Source of the DNA: Methyloversatilis sp.
GTDB lineage: Bacteria; Pseudomonadota; Gammaproteobacteria; Burkholderiales; Rhodocyclaceae
Reading direction: 5' to 3'
Length of the DNA: 64,000 bases
Assembly (NCBI GenBank): GCA_017984755.1
Contig: JAGNYW010000007.1
Coordinates: 1 to 64,000 of the forward strand
The translations under genes were made by a program, and so were the position numbers. Below the pieces are notes generated by a model that was not told where the DNA came from, made no database searches, and was given only the letters and a program-made list of their open reading frames with translations. Below, one piece after another: positions 1 through 9,092 of this stretch. How positions within the stretch are numbered: position 1 is the stretch's first letter; each line of letters starts with the position of its first letter.

Positions 1-2200
1 CTGTCTGCAGGGCACGGTGCAGCGTGCGGCCAGCCAGCAGCCAGACGGCGATCCAGGCCAGCCAGGACCACAGGTCCTGACCCGGCAGCCACACCTGCAG
101 CCAGCTGCCGGCTTCGATGCCGGCCGACAGCAGCAGGGTCCAGGCGCTGGCGATGTGACGCGTGCCGGTGGCCAGACCGGCTTCGTCCTCGTCATGGCGG
201 CGCAGTATCCACAGGTGGGTAGCCCAGGCCAGCGGCAGTACAACGGCCATGGTTCCTGCCAGCAGGTGCTGCTGCATGTCCCACGCCATCAGGCTGCCGG
301 CCCACAGCACCGGCAGCGACAGCGCGGCCAATGCGCGGGCGGTGGTGAAATCGCGCGCGCGGCCGACGTGCTCGGCCCATGCGGCGCTGGCAATGCCGAA
401 CAGCAGTGCTGCTGCCGGCTGCATGCCGGCAGGCACGAAGTCGTCGATGTCGGCCAGGCCGCCGGTGAGCCACCATCCGGCGAGCCACAGCGTGAAGGCT
501 CTGGGCAGCCAGTCCGGCACGAGAGTGCCCGTGCGGTCGCCGTCGGCCTGTAAGGCGCGCAGCGCGCGCACGCTGGCCAGTGCGGCACCGGCGATGAGCA
601 GGCTGCCAAGAGTCCGGCCGTTGGCCAGCGGCCACTCGATGTGCAGATCGGGCAGGGCGGCGATCAGCCACAGACCGGCCGCGCCCTGCAGCGCGGCGCC
701 TGCCCACAGCGTGAACCGGGCGCTGCGCACGCAGCCGTACCACATTGCTGCCGCGCCCTCCACGGCGTAGATCGCCGCCGTCATCTGCAGATCGAAGGCC
801 AGCGGCACCGCCAGCGTGAGCAGCGCGGCGCCGATGCCGGCGTGGGCCCGGAAGGCCTGTACGGCATCGCGCGCCCGAGCGCGCAGCAGTCCGGACAGCG
901 CGAGGTAATAAACGCCGGCAGCCGCCGAACTGATGGCGTCGCCGTATTCGAACGGCTGCACCAGTGCCGCCTGCAGTACGCCGGCCGCCAGCGGCGGACC
1001 GAAAAGAAGGCTGCCCGATTCCCAGCCGGCGGCGCCCGGGGCGCGGCTTGCGGTCAGTGCGACGTAGGTGGCGCTGAACAGCACGAAGAACGCAATCAGG
1101 AAGCATTGCACCGCGAAGTAATCGTCAGCCGTGTAGCTGCGCAGCCCCCAGCCGGTGCCGATCACGAAGGTGAAGGCGAAGCCGGCGAAGATGAGTGTGC
1201 GCCACGCGCGGCGCCATGACAGTGCGACGATGAAGGCGTCGAGCAGCAGGTAGTAGGAAAACAGCACCATGTAGTCGCCGCGACCGGTCGCGGCCAGCAT
1301 GGGTGCGACGAAGGCGCCGGACAGCCCGAGCAGTGCGAGGATCTGCGCCGACTGGTGGGTCGCCAGCGCGGCGCAGGCGACGCCGAGTGCCGCAAACAGA
1401 CCGAAGGCCGGACCGGCAGCGATGAAGCCGTAGGCGGTCAGCGCGAAATAGGTCGCCAGATAGAGCAGCGCGAAGCCGCCGCCCTGCACTGCCAGTGCGA
1501 ACATGCGGCGCTGGTTCTCCCCCTTCATGCGCAGCCCGAAGCCGATCATCGCCAGACCGGTCGCCACGGCGCCGGCCAGGCGCAGTCCCGGCGGCAATAT
1601 GCCGGCCTGAGCGGCCAGCCGCAGCGCCGACGCCACGCCGAAGAACAGCACGATCACGCCGATGCGTGCCAGCGGATTGCTGCCCATCAGGCGCGACCAC
1701 AGGGCAGCGAGCGTGTGCGTCAAGTCATCGCCCGCCGCGGCGCGCGAAGCTTTCGCGGACGGGCGCGGCGTCGCGCGTACGCCTTCTCCGCTCAGCGCAT
1801 CGAGCGGTGCAGCCTGCGTGCTGACCGGAGGTGGCGTTTCCGGCGCCGGAATATCGGGCGCAGGGCCGGCCGGCGCCTGCGGGCGCTTCGGTTCGGGCGC
1901 CGTCACGCCCTCCACCGGCATGACGCCGGAGGAGGGCTTCGCGGCCGTTGCCCCTGGCCGCTCTCCGCCTGCCGCCGATTGCGCGTTCAGCGCTTCGTAG
2001 AGCCATCGGGCCTTGTCGTCGAGTTCGCGCAGTCTTGCCTGCACAGCTGCCTCGCGCGCTGCCTGACGTGCGCCAATCCACATGCCGGCCGCAAGACCGG
2101 ACGCGGCACCGCCGATGGCGGCCAGTTCGCCATGCGCGGCGCCGGCGACGAGACCCAGCAGGCACAGGATTGCGGCTAACACGGCGACCTCCGCATGCAT
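1..2200 (-). CDS. DUF2339 family polytopic membrane protein, C-terminus beyond the left edge
   Basis: The reading frame stays open from the ATG at 2200 to the window edge, giving about 733 codons without a stop. It begins with a hydrophobic segment (about residues 4-24), then a charged helical, coiled-coil-like stretch, then a Pro/Ala-rich linker to about residue 120. After that comes a long series of hydrophobic segments rich in Ala, Leu, Gly and Trp. This order (short coiled coil, Pro-rich linker, very many membrane helices) is typical of DUF2339, an uncharacterised inner-membrane family. A GTG at 2182 is an alternative start; the ATG was preferred because it completes the first hydrophobic helix. 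The gene lies 74 bases downstream of a transporter-acyltransferase gene on the same strand and may belong to that transcript. No biochemical function can be given. Confidence 0.8.
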   Translation of the reverse strand, partial: MHAEVAVLAAILCLLGLVAGAAHGELAAIGGAASGLAAGMWIGARQAAREAAVQARLRELDDKARWLYEALNAQSAAGGERPGATAAKPSSGVMPVEGVTAPEPKRPQAPAGPAPDIPAPETPPPVSTQAAPLDALSGEGVRATPRPSAKASRAAAGDDLTHTLAALWSRLMGSNPLARIGVIVLFFGVASALRLAAQAGILPPGLRLAGAVATGLAMIGFGLRMKGENQRRMFALAVQGGGFALLYLATYFALTAYGFIAAGPAFGLFAALGVACAALATHQSAQILALLGLSGAFVAPMLAATGRGDYMVLFSYYLLLDAFIVALSWRRAWRTLIFAGFAFTFVIGTGWGLRSYTADDYFAVQCFLIAFFVLFSATYVALTASRAPGAAGWESGSLLFGPPLAAGVLQAALVQPFEYGDAISSAAAGVYYLALSGLLRARARDAVQAFRAHAGIGAALLTLAVPLAFDLQMTAAIYAVEGAAAMWYGCVRSARFTLWAGAALQGAAGLWLIAALPDLHIEWPLANGRTLGSLLIAGAALASVRALRALQADGDRTGTLVPDWLPRAFTLWLAGWWLTGGLADIDDFVPAGMQPAAALLFGIASAAWAEHVGRARDFTTARALAALSLPVLWAGSLMAWDMQQHLLAGTMAVVLPLAWATHLWILRRHDEDEAGLATGTRHIASAWTLLLSAGIEAGSWLQVWLPGQDLWSWLAWIAVWLLAGRTLHRALQT

Positions 2201-2273
2201 GCCGAGGCGTGCTGCAGGTCGAAACCGGCGGCGGAAGCCCGGTATCGGGAAGGTGCGGTCATGAGGTCGGCCG

Positions 2274-4148
2274 TCATTTCAGGTCGCCACGCAATCCGGC
2301 AACGATGGACTGCAGCGCGGCCGGTGTCGCTGCTTCCGGCGGCACGGCGTCACCGGCTACCAGTTCGATGCGGCTGAACGGGCCGCGCCGCGGCGGGCGG
2401 CCCATCGCCGGTCCGCCCTTGCGCGAGAAGAAGCTGCCCCAGAGGCCGCGCAGCGCGAGCGGAATCACCGGCACCGGTGTGCGGCCGACGATGCGCGCGA
2501 TGCCCGGCTTGAAGGGGTGGAGCTCGCCGGTATCGGTGATGCGCCCTTCCGGAAAGATGCCGACCAGCTCACCCGCCTCGAGCGCCGCGGCGATGTCGTC
2601 CCAGGCACGTCCGAGCAGCGCTGCGTCTTCCCTCGCCGATGCGATCGGAATGCAGCGGTTGGTGCGGAACACAAAGCTCAGGAGCGGTGTGCGGAAGATG
2701 CGGTGATCCATCACGAAGCGGATCGGCCGCCGGCAGGCGGCGGTGATGACCAGCGCATCGACGAAGCTGACGTGGTTGCACACGATGACGGCTGCCCCGT
2801 CGTCCGGTATGCGCTCCAGTCCTTTCGTCTGCAGCCGGTACACCGTGTGGATCAGCATCCACACGATGAAGCGCATCAGGAATTCCGGCACCAGCGTGTA
2901 GATGTAGAGCGCGACCACGGCGTTGAACAGCGCCGTCGCCAGGAACAGTTGCGGAATGTCGAGTCCGGCGTTGAACAGCAGCAGGCTCACTCCTGCCGAC
3001 ACCACCATGAAAGCGGCATTTAGGATGTTGTTGGCCGCGATGACGCGCGCTGCGTGGCTGCGCTCGCAACGGGTCTGGATCAGAGCATACAGCGGCACGA
3101 TGTACAGCCCCCCCGAGGTGCCGATCAGCGCGATGTCCGCCAGCAGGCGCCAGTGCGCGGCGCTCCGCAGGAAGCCGCCGACGGTGCCGTCATGAACGGT
3201 CGGCACCGTCGGGGTGGCGAAGAACAGGTCGATGCCGAACAGCGTGAGCCCGATGGCGCCGAACGGCACCAGACCGATTTCCACCTTGCCGCCGGACAGC
3301 TTTTCGCAGGCCAGCGAGCCGGCGCCCACACCGACCGAGAAGACCGCCAGCAGCAGGATGAACACGCCCTCGCCGCCGCCCAGCACATCGCTGGCGTAGA
3401 CCGGAAACTGCGCCAGCAACGTGGCGCCGTAGAACCAGAACCACGAAATGCCGAGCAGGGACAGCCACACGGTGCGGTTGCCGGCGGCGAAGCGCAGGTT
3501 GTCGCGGGTGGCCGTGAACGGATTCCAGTCGAGCCGCATCGCCGGTTCGGGCGGGGGCGAAAGCGGGATGCCGCGGCTGGTCCACCAGCCCGCCACGGCC
3601 AGCGCGAGCACCACGCCGGCGATGCCCTCGACCGTGCTGCCGCCGACCAGCCAGGCACCGAAGATCTGTCCGCCGAGGATGGCCAGAAAGGTTGCGGACT
3701 CGACCAGACCGTTGCCGCCGACCAGTTCGCCGTCGCGCAGGTGCTGCGGCAGGTAGGCGTACTTGACCGGCCCGAACAGCGTGGACTGCGCACCCATCAG
3801 GAACAGCGCGAGCACCAGCAAAGGCAGGCTGGCTGCAATGAAACCCCAGGCGCCGAGCCCCATCACGACGATTTCCAGCTGCTTGCTCAGGCGTGCCAGC
3901 AGGGCGCGGTCGTACTTGTCGGCGATCTGGCCGCAGGTGGCCGAGAACAGGAAGAAGGGCAGGATGAACACGCCGGGCAGCACGGTCGCCAGCAACGCGG
4001 GCGACAGATCGGTGATGGAACCTGCGCGGAAGGTGAGCAGCGCGATCAGGGCCGTCTTGAACACGTTGTCGTTCAGTGCCCCCAGCAGCTGGGTCATGAA
4101 GAACGGCCTGAAGCGTGCTTCCTTCAGCAGGTGGAATTGCGAGCTCAT
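2274..4148 (-). CDS. MFS (LplT-like) transporter fused to PlsC-type 1-acylglycerophosphate acyltransferase
   Basis: The 624-residue protein has two parts. Residues 1 to about 425 form a major-facilitator transporter of the lysophospholipid-flippase (LplT) type, with the early LLGALNDNVFK signature. Residues of about 440-624 form a PlsC acyltransferase domain with the catalytic HX4D motif (NHVSFVD, H459 and D464) and the FPEG substrate motif (532-535). Related trifunctional proteins also carry an AMP-binding acyl-ACP synthetase domain, which is absent here. Expected role: moving lysophospholipid across the inner membrane and re-acylating it. The ATG at 4148 was chosen because it starts at the conserved N-terminus and overlaps the upstream stop by four bases (ATGA), indicating translational coupling. 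The fold assignment is firm; the substrate is inferred. Confidence 0.86.
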   Translation of the reverse strand: MSSQFHLLKEARFRPFFMTQLLGALNDNVFKTALIALLTFRAGSITDLSPALLATVLPGVFILPFFLFSATCGQIADKYDRALLARLSKQLEIVVMGLGAWGFIAASLPLLVLALFLMGAQSTLFGPVKYAYLPQHLRDGELVGGNGLVESATFLAILGGQIFGAWLVGGSTVEGIAGVVLALAVAGWWTSRGIPLSPPPEPAMRLDWNPFTATRDNLRFAAGNRTVWLSLLGISWFWFYGATLLAQFPVYASDVLGGGEGVFILLLAVFSVGVGAGSLACEKLSGGKVEIGLVPFGAIGLTLFGIDLFFATPTVPTVHDGTVGGFLRSAAHWRLLADIALIGTSGGLYIVPLYALIQTRCERSHAARVIAANNILNAAFMVVSAGVSLLLFNAGLDIPQLFLATALFNAVVALYIYTLVPEFLMRFIVWMLIHTVYRLQTKGLERIPDDGAAVIVCNHVSFVDALVITAACRRPIRFVMDHRIFRTPLLSFVFRTNRCIPIASAREDAALLGRAWDDIAAALEAGELVGIFPEGRITDTGELHPFKPGIARIVGRTPVPVIPLALRGLWGSFFSRKGGPAMGRPPRRGPFSRIELVAGDAVPPEAATPAALQSIVAGLRGDLK

Positions 4149-5761
4149 CGGCGCAGCAACCGCATCGCGGCGAACAGCACGAGTGCGGCAAGCGCCACCA
4201 GCCACACGATGAGTGCGCGTCGCGAAGCGGGATGCGCCTCCTTCGGTGCCTGCGGGTCGCGCAGGGCGTCAGGGAACGGGCGTGGCGGCGCCGGCCTCAC
4301 GATCCATTTCGTGCGGTCTGCCGGCACCCGCGCCGCATACTCTTCGTAGGATGCGACCGGTGCGTTGCCGAAGGCGCGCGAGGACGGAATCTGCGGTACG
4401 CGGATGAGGATGAGCGCTTCCACGTCGTCCGCCAGCAGGCGCTCCAGGCCCTGTTCGGCCGCCTTGCCGCGGGTCAGCCGGCCCAGCAGATCGCTGCCCG
4501 CCACGTTGAACGCGACGAAGGGAAACAGGCCGCTGCGTTCGGCGCTCATGTAGTCGAAGGCCTGCAGGCCGCTGGCTATGCTGGCGTCCTTGATGGCCAT
4601 CCAGGGCAGGCCGAGCCACGCCTTGACTTTCGAGGTCGGGCCCAGGGCCGGGATGGCCCAGCCGAGCGAGCGCAGCGTGTCGAGACTGATGCTCGCGCAG
4701 TTTGCGGTGGCGTGGCGATAGCCGAAATCGTGCCGGTAGAAGTGGTTGAACACGCGGGAGAGGCCCTGCTGCGCGAGCCGTGCGGCCCGCGGTTCCCGCA
4801 GCACCGCCACCAGCACGGCCGACGGCCGGTACCAGGCCTGTCCGCTGTTCAGATCCGTCAGGTAGGCGTCCATCGTCAGCGTCGACGCAACGATGCCTTT
4901 TTCGCTCCAACTGTCGAGGGCGTAGAAGTTGCCGACCAGCCAGTCGTTCCATTCGCCACGCGCGCCGAAGTGGCCGGTGGCGACGGCAAAATGTCCGCCG
5001 TGCGCCTCGTCGTCGTCGCCCTGGGCGCCGTTGATCATCAGCGCGAACACCGGCTTGCCGGCTGCGGCCCGCGCTGCACCCGGCGTGCGTTCCCATAGCA
5101 GACGTGCCGATGCAGGCGTACGCACCCCGCCCTCGTCTGCGCGTACCAGCGTCGCCAGCGTTTCACCGTCGCGCAGCGGTTCGAACGCGAGGCTGGCCGG
5201 GTCGATGTCGAAACTGCCCGGCCACAGCGTCCGGGCGGTGAATGTTCCGCCGCCCAGCGTACCGCGCAGTGTCAGAGGCTGGCCCTGCAGCCAGGTCACG
5301 CTGTCGGTGTTGAACCACGACACATTGCTGGGCAGTTGCGACACCAGCGCGAATGCCGTGTGCGTGCCATCGCCCCAGACGACCGTGCTGCCGTCGGGGC
5401 TTAGCCGTGCGGCGTGCGCGATGTGAGGCGAGCCCAGCCAGATGGGCGACGGATGCTGCGCATCGGGTTGCCAGCGGGTCGACTGCGCCCAGTTGCGTAC
5501 GTCATCCTGCGCCGGCAGCGCCGCATCGAAACCGGCGGGATCACGCAGCGGCAGCACAACGAGTTCGGACTCGAAATACCAGAGCGCCTGCGGCGGTGCA
5601 TTGCAGTCGTCGCACGGCGGACGTACGGCGCGGAAGTCCTGCGCGTCGTACAGCCCGAGCCGGCCGTCGGTCAGGGCATCGCGCGGCAGTGCGGACGAGG
5701 CGGCAGCGGGAAGGGTGGTCATCATCAGCGCGAGTATGCACAGTGGGTGATTCGAGGACAT
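4145..5761 (-). CDS. Secreted, C-terminally anchored protein with a His...Asn-Cys hydrolase-like arrangement (possibly DUF4105-like)
   Basis: The 538-residue protein starts with a probable signal peptide (residues 1-22, ending near AAAS) and ends with a hydrophobic anchor plus positive charges (514-538). Most of the chain is therefore expected in the periplasm. The middle region has a GGHFAV segment (H257) and, about 100 residues later, an ANCAS segment (C355) at the start of a helix. That order, His before Cys in an Asn-Cys context, is what circularly permuted NlpC/P60-like and DUF4105 (Lnb N-terminal) proteins show. I infer a cysteine hydrolase or acyltransferase fold but did not recognise the family with certainty. 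Its stop overlaps the start of the transporter-acyltransferase gene (ATGA), so the two products are probably made together. Confidence 0.7.
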   Translation of the reverse strand: MSSNHPLCILALMMTTLPAAASSALPRDALTDGRLGLYDAQDFRAVRPPCDDCNAPPQALWYFESELVVLPLRDPAGFDAALPAQDDVRNWAQSTRWQPDAQHPSPIWLGSPHIAHAARLSPDGSTVVWGDGTHTAFALVSQLPSNVSWFNTDSVTWLQGQPLTLRGTLGGGTFTARTLWPGSFDIDPASLAFEPLRDGETLATLVRADEGGVRTPASARLLWERTPGAARAAAGKPVFALMINGAQGDDDEAHGGHFAVATGHFGARGEWNDWLVGNFYALDSWSEKGIVASTLTMDAYLTDLNSGQAWYRPSAVLVAVLREPRAARLAQQGLSRVFNHFYRHDFGYRHATANCASISLDTLRSLGWAIPALGPTSKVKAWLGLPWMAIKDASIASGLQAFDYMSAERSGLFPFVAFNVAGSDLLGRLTRGKAAEQGLERLLADDVEALILIRVPQIPSSRAFGNAPVASYEEYAARVPADRTKWIVRPAPPRPFPDALRDPQAPKEAHPASRRALIVWLVALAALVLFAAMRLLRR

Positions 5762-5776
5762 GTCGGACAGGATGGG

Positions 5777-6967
5777 TCACCTGATCAGTATTTCGGCAGC
5801 GGGCGGGTGGCCGAGGAAATTCACCGGGCTGGCGCTCGCACCGTACGCGCCGGACTGGTAGAGCACCAGCAGGTCGCCGGGCCGTGCCACCGGAAGCTCG
5901 ATATCCCGCGCAATGATGTCGAACGGCACGCACAGTCTGCCGGCGATGCTGACGCGCTCGGTGTCCGGCGCCGGGTTCGACTGCATCAGCCGCATCGGAA
6001 GATTCACCGGTTTTTCGCGGTCCGGCTGCAGCGTGGCGTGAAGATGGTGCTGCGCGCCGCCATCGACCACCAGCCAGGTGCGGCCACGCACGGTCTTGCG
6101 TTCGATGATGCGGCACACATAGATGCCCGCTTCGCCCACCAGATAACGCCCGGGTTCGATGGCGATGCGCCCGCCGGGATGGGCAGCCTGCAGTTGCGCG
6201 TCCAGCGTGTGCAGATGAGCGGCCACTGCGGCGATGTCGAGGGGCGTCTCGTCCGGCCCCGCCGGTATGCCGAAGCCGCCGCCGAGATTGAGCCAATCAA
6301 GGGACAGCCCTGCATGATCGGCAGCCCGGATGGCCAGTTCGGTGCAGAAACCGTGCAGTGCGCGAACCACGTCGGCGTTCAGCATGCGTGATGCACAGTG
6401 AAAGTGGAAGCCGCCGAATTCGAGTTCCCGCGCGCGCAGCAGCGACAGCGCGGCCGGAATCTGTGCGTCGTCGATGCCGAAAACGCTGTCTTCGTTCATG
6501 CGCACGCGGGTGCCGGCAACGTGGAAGTCCGGATTGATGCGGAGTGCCACACGCGCCGGCCGGCCCTGCTGCGCGGCGGCGTCGCCGATGCGTCCGATCT
6601 CGCCGATCGATTCGGCGCAGATGCGAACCCCGGCGCGGACTGCTGCGGCCAGTTCGTCATTCGTCTTGCCCGGACCCGTGAAGCCGAGTTGTGCGCCGTC
6701 GAAACCTGCATCCAGTGCGCGCTGAAGTTCGCCGCCGGAACTGATGTCGGCACCGTCAACCCGCGGACGCAGCCTTTCCAGCAGAGCCGGCAGCGGATTG
6801 GCCTTGATCGCAAAGCAGATCAGTGTGCGCTCCGGCAGCAGTGCGCGCAGTTGCCGCACCCGTTTCTCGACCGCAGCGCCATCGACGGCGAAGAAAGGCG
6901 TGGTTCCCGTGTGCTGCGCAAGTGCCGCGACGTCGGCCGCGTCGAGATGATCCAGTGTCCGATGCAT
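5777..6967 (-). CDS. PLP-dependent decarboxylase, diaminopimelate/ornithine decarboxylase fold (type III)
   Basis: The 396-residue enzyme has an alanine-racemase-like barrel followed by a beta domain. The PLP lysine is K55 (FAIKANP). The glycine-rich phosphate-binding loop GGGFG lies at 229-233, an EPGR motif at 271-274, and the active-site cysteine in AGRLCVPFD is C346. It resembles the decarboxylases found with exosortase/PEP-CTERM loci, but no such genes are present here, so the substrate (diaminopimelate, ornithine, another amino acid or a derivative) is open. The start is the ATG at 6967, which overlaps the stop of the ArsR-type gene by one base (TGATG). The ATG is better than the TTG immediately before it. 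Co-translation with a repressor suggests that the decarboxylase is the regulated product. Confidence 0.82.
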   Translation of the reverse strand: MHRTLDHLDAADVAALAQHTGTTPFFAVDGAAVEKRVRQLRALLPERTLICFAIKANPLPALLERLRPRVDGADISSGGELQRALDAGFDGAQLGFTGPGKTNDELAAAVRAGVRICAESIGEIGRIGDAAAQQGRPARVALRINPDFHVAGTRVRMNEDSVFGIDDAQIPAALSLLRARELEFGGFHFHCASRMLNADVVRALHGFCTELAIRAADHAGLSLDWLNLGGGFGIPAGPDETPLDIAAVAAHLHTLDAQLQAAHPGGRIAIEPGRYLVGEAGIYVCRIIERKTVRGRTWLVVDGGAQHHLHATLQPDREKPVNLPMRLMQSNPAPDTERVSIAGRLCVPFDIIARDIELPVARPGDLLVLYQSGAYGASASPVNFLGHPPAAEILIR

Positions 6968-7278
6968 CAACGGTGGGCCTGGAGATAGTCGATGACGCTC
7001 TGCAGGTTTTCGATCAGCTGCGGCGCCCGCAGGCGGAAATGTATCTCGCGCCCCTGCTTCGTACGATCAAGCACGCCGGCTTCGCACAGCAGCCTGAGAT
7101 GATGCGAGACCGTAGGGCGGCTCAGCGTCGACGCCCGGGAAATCTGACTCGCGTTGAGTTCCCCCCCGGGAGGAAAGGACAGCAGGATGCGCTGGCGTTC
7201 CTCGTCGCCGAGTGCCGAGAAAAGGCGCGACAGATAGAGCCATTCCTGTGGGATGGATGATGCGTGACCCGATTTCAT
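6967..7278 (-). CDS. ArsR/SmtB-family winged-helix regulator
   Basis: This 103-residue protein is a compact winged helix. It has a dimerisation helix at about 11-34 (SRLFSALGDEERQRIL), a recognition helix around 51-64 (TLSRPTVSHHLRLL), and a wing with GREIHFRL at about 77-84. The ELCVCDL-type metal site of ArsR/CadC sensors is absent, so the signal is unknown and need not be a metal. The ATG at 7278 is preferred over an upstream in-frame TTG at 7314, because that TTG is better explained as the -35 element of the gene's own promoter. The stop overlaps the PLP decarboxylase start. Autoregulation is likely, since an inverted repeat covers the -10 region. Confidence 0.85.
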   Translation of the reverse strand: MKSGHASSIPQEWLYLSRLFSALGDEERQRILLSFPPGGELNASQISRASTLSRPTVSHHLRLLCEAGVLDRTKQGREIHFRLRAPQLIENLQSVIDYLQAHR

Positions 7279-7314
7279 GTCGAAAAATATCGACTTGTTT
7301 TGCGGGCAGGTCAA
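7279..7314 (-). promoter_or_regulatory. Probable sigma-70 promoter with overlapping operator for the arsR-like/decarboxylase operon; leaderless start predicted
   Basis: On the minus strand TTGACC (7314-7309), a 17-base spacer and GATATT (7291-7286) form a plausible -35/-10 pair. Only seven bases separate the -10 box from the ATG at 7278, so transcription would begin at or next to the start codon. No Shine-Dalgarno sequence is visible. An inverted repeat, GTCGA (7279-7283) and TCGAC (7290-7294) with a 6-base spacer, encloses the -10 box and is the natural candidate operator for the repressor. Confidence 0.55.
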
Positions 7315-7370
7315 GCAAATCTGTTGTTGCGACGCAACATTTCAGCCTGCTTCCGCACCCGGTCGCCCGA

Positions 7371-7399
7371 TTGACCGAGGTTGTAAGCTCATGTACCAT
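7371..7399 (+). promoter_or_regulatory. Probable promoter of the ATP synthase operon
   Basis: TTGACC at 7371-7376 and TACCAT at 7394-7399 are separated by 17 bases, a good match to a housekeeping promoter pointing toward atpI. This would give a leader of roughly 120 bases before the ATG at 7525. It faces away from the divergent arsR-like promoter, about 55 bases off. Basis: sequence match only. Confidence 0.45.
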
Positions 7400-7524
7400 C
7401 GCGGACTTTGTGTGTGTCGCCTGCCTTTTGGTGAGCGTCGCCGCAGTGCAGGTAGAGGTGCCGCGTCAGTGGCGCAGGGGTCGGTGTCTGAACAGGTTCG
7501 CGCAGTGAGCCGGAAAGTTGTCGC

Positions 7525-7875
7525 ATGCTGAAGGCGGTCATGCTCCAGCTTTCCCTGATGTTCGTCGTGACGGGGATTGCCCTGTTGGTCGGCGGCAACA
7601 TGGCGGGGTTGTCGGTGCTGTTGGGCGGGGCCTGCTACGGTATCCCCTCTGCACTGTTTGCCCTCAGGCTGATTCGGCTGACCCGTCTGGCGCTGACGTC
7701 GGAAAGCTCCTACCCGCTCGAATTCTTCTTCGGCGAGGCGATCAAGATCCTCTCGACGATTGGGCTGCTGGCGTTCTGTCATTACCTCGTGCCGGACCTC
7801 ATGTGGGGCTGGTTTCTGGGCGGTCTGGCGGTGACGCTGCAGGCAGGTTTTTTTGCTTTTTTGTTCAAACACTGA
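7525..7875 (+). CDS. atpI: ATP synthase subunit I
   Basis: A 116-residue hydrophobic protein with about four membrane helices, the first starting right at the N-terminus and the last near residue 95-113. It is the first gene of the ATP synthase operon, the usual site of atpI. AtpI proteins assist assembly of the c-ring and are not part of the final enzyme. A GGAAAG Shine-Dalgarno-like sequence lies just upstream of the ATG. The stop is one base from the atpB start. The sequence is divergent, as is normal for AtpI, so the assignment relies partly on position. Confidence 0.85.
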   Translation: MLKAVMLQLSLMFVVTGIALLVGGNMAGLSVLLGGACYGIPSALFALRLIRLTRLALTSESSYPLEFFFGEAIKILSTIGLLAFCHYLVPDLMWGWFLGGLAVTLQAGFFAFLFKH

Positions 7876-7876
7876 C

Positions 7877-8755
7877 ATGGCATCCGGAACCGAACTGACG
7901 CACGGCCCAACGGCAGGCGAATACATCGCCCACCACCTGACTTTCCTGAACAATTCCGGCGAGATGCAGGCCAACCTGATTGATTTCGGGTTGTTCAACG
8001 TCGATACGCTGTTCTATTCCATCACGCTCGGCCTTCTGGTGTTGTTCATTCTTCACCGCGCCGCCAGCAAGGCAACGTCCGGCGTACCGGGTCGATTCCA
8101 GGCCGCTGTCGAAATCCTCGTCGAAATGGTTGCGGATCAGGCCAAGGGCATGATTCACAGCGAGGAGTCACGCAAGTTCGTCGCGCCGCTCGCGCTCACC
8201 GTGTTCATGTGGATCTTCTTCATGAATGCCATGGACCTGCTGCCGGTAGATTTGTTGCCGCGCATCTGGGAAGGCATGTATGCCGCCGCCGGACACGATC
8301 CGCACCACGCCTACATGCGCGTCGTGCCGACCGCCGACATCAACGCCACGATGGGCATGTCGGTGGCTGTCCTGCTGCTCTGCCTCTATTACAACGTGAA
8401 GATCAAGGGCGCCGGCGGATGGTTCCACGAGCTGATTTCCGCGCCGTTCGGCAATCACTTCCTGCTCGCGCCGTTCAACTTTGCGATGAACGTCATCGAG
8501 TTCGTCGCGAAGACGGTTTCGCATGGCATGCGACTGTTCGGCAACATGTTTGCCGGCGAACTGATATTCATGCTGATTGCGCTGATGGGTGGCGCATGGA
8601 CCGGCATGAACGCACCGAGCATCCTGCTTGCGGCCGGCCAGTTCGTTGCAGGTCTGTCCTGGGCGATCTTCCACATTCTGGTGATCACGCTTCAGGCATT
8701 CATCTTCATGATGCTGACGCTCGTCTATATCGGCCAGGCTCACGAAGGTCATTGA
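7877..8755 (+). CDS. atpB: F1Fo ATP synthase subunit a
   Basis: This 292-residue inner-membrane subunit forms the proton half-channels facing the c-ring. The conserved helix containing the essential arginine is present in the segment SHGMRLFGNMFAGELI, and the C-terminal membrane helices follow. Start choice: the ATG at 7877, one base after the atpI stop, gives an N-terminus (MASGTELTHGPTAGEYI) with the conserved HHL segment soon after; a GTG/ATG extension into atpI is not needed. Second gene of the operon. Length is normal for proteobacterial subunit a. Confidence 0.96.
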   Translation: MASGTELTHGPTAGEYIAHHLTFLNNSGEMQANLIDFGLFNVDTLFYSITLGLLVLFILHRAASKATSGVPGRFQAAVEILVEMVADQAKGMIHSEESRKFVAPLALTVFMWIFFMNAMDLLPVDLLPRIWEGMYAAAGHDPHHAYMRVVPTADINATMGMSVAVLLLCLYYNVKIKGAGGWFHELISAPFGNHFLLAPFNFAMNVIEFVAKTVSHGMRLFGNMFAGELIFMLIALMGGAWTGMNAPSILLAAGQFVAGLSWAIFHILVITLQAFIFMMLTLVYIGQAHEGH

Positions 8756-9047
<292 letters not shown>

Positions 9048-9092
9048 GACAGGCAACCGCCCCAACACCGACTCATTGAAGGGAAAGTTGCC

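Noticed and set aside
2181-2277. A 32-codon minus-strand frame starting with an ATGA overlap at the end of the transporter-acyltransferase gene
   Set aside because: Very short, Arg/Ala-rich, no known similarity; it overlaps the DUF2339 start in another frame.
7279-7314. Twelve-codon N-terminal extension of the ArsR-like protein from a TTG at 7314
   Set aside because: No ribosome binding site before the TTG, the added residues do not fit the family, and the same bases form a good promoter.
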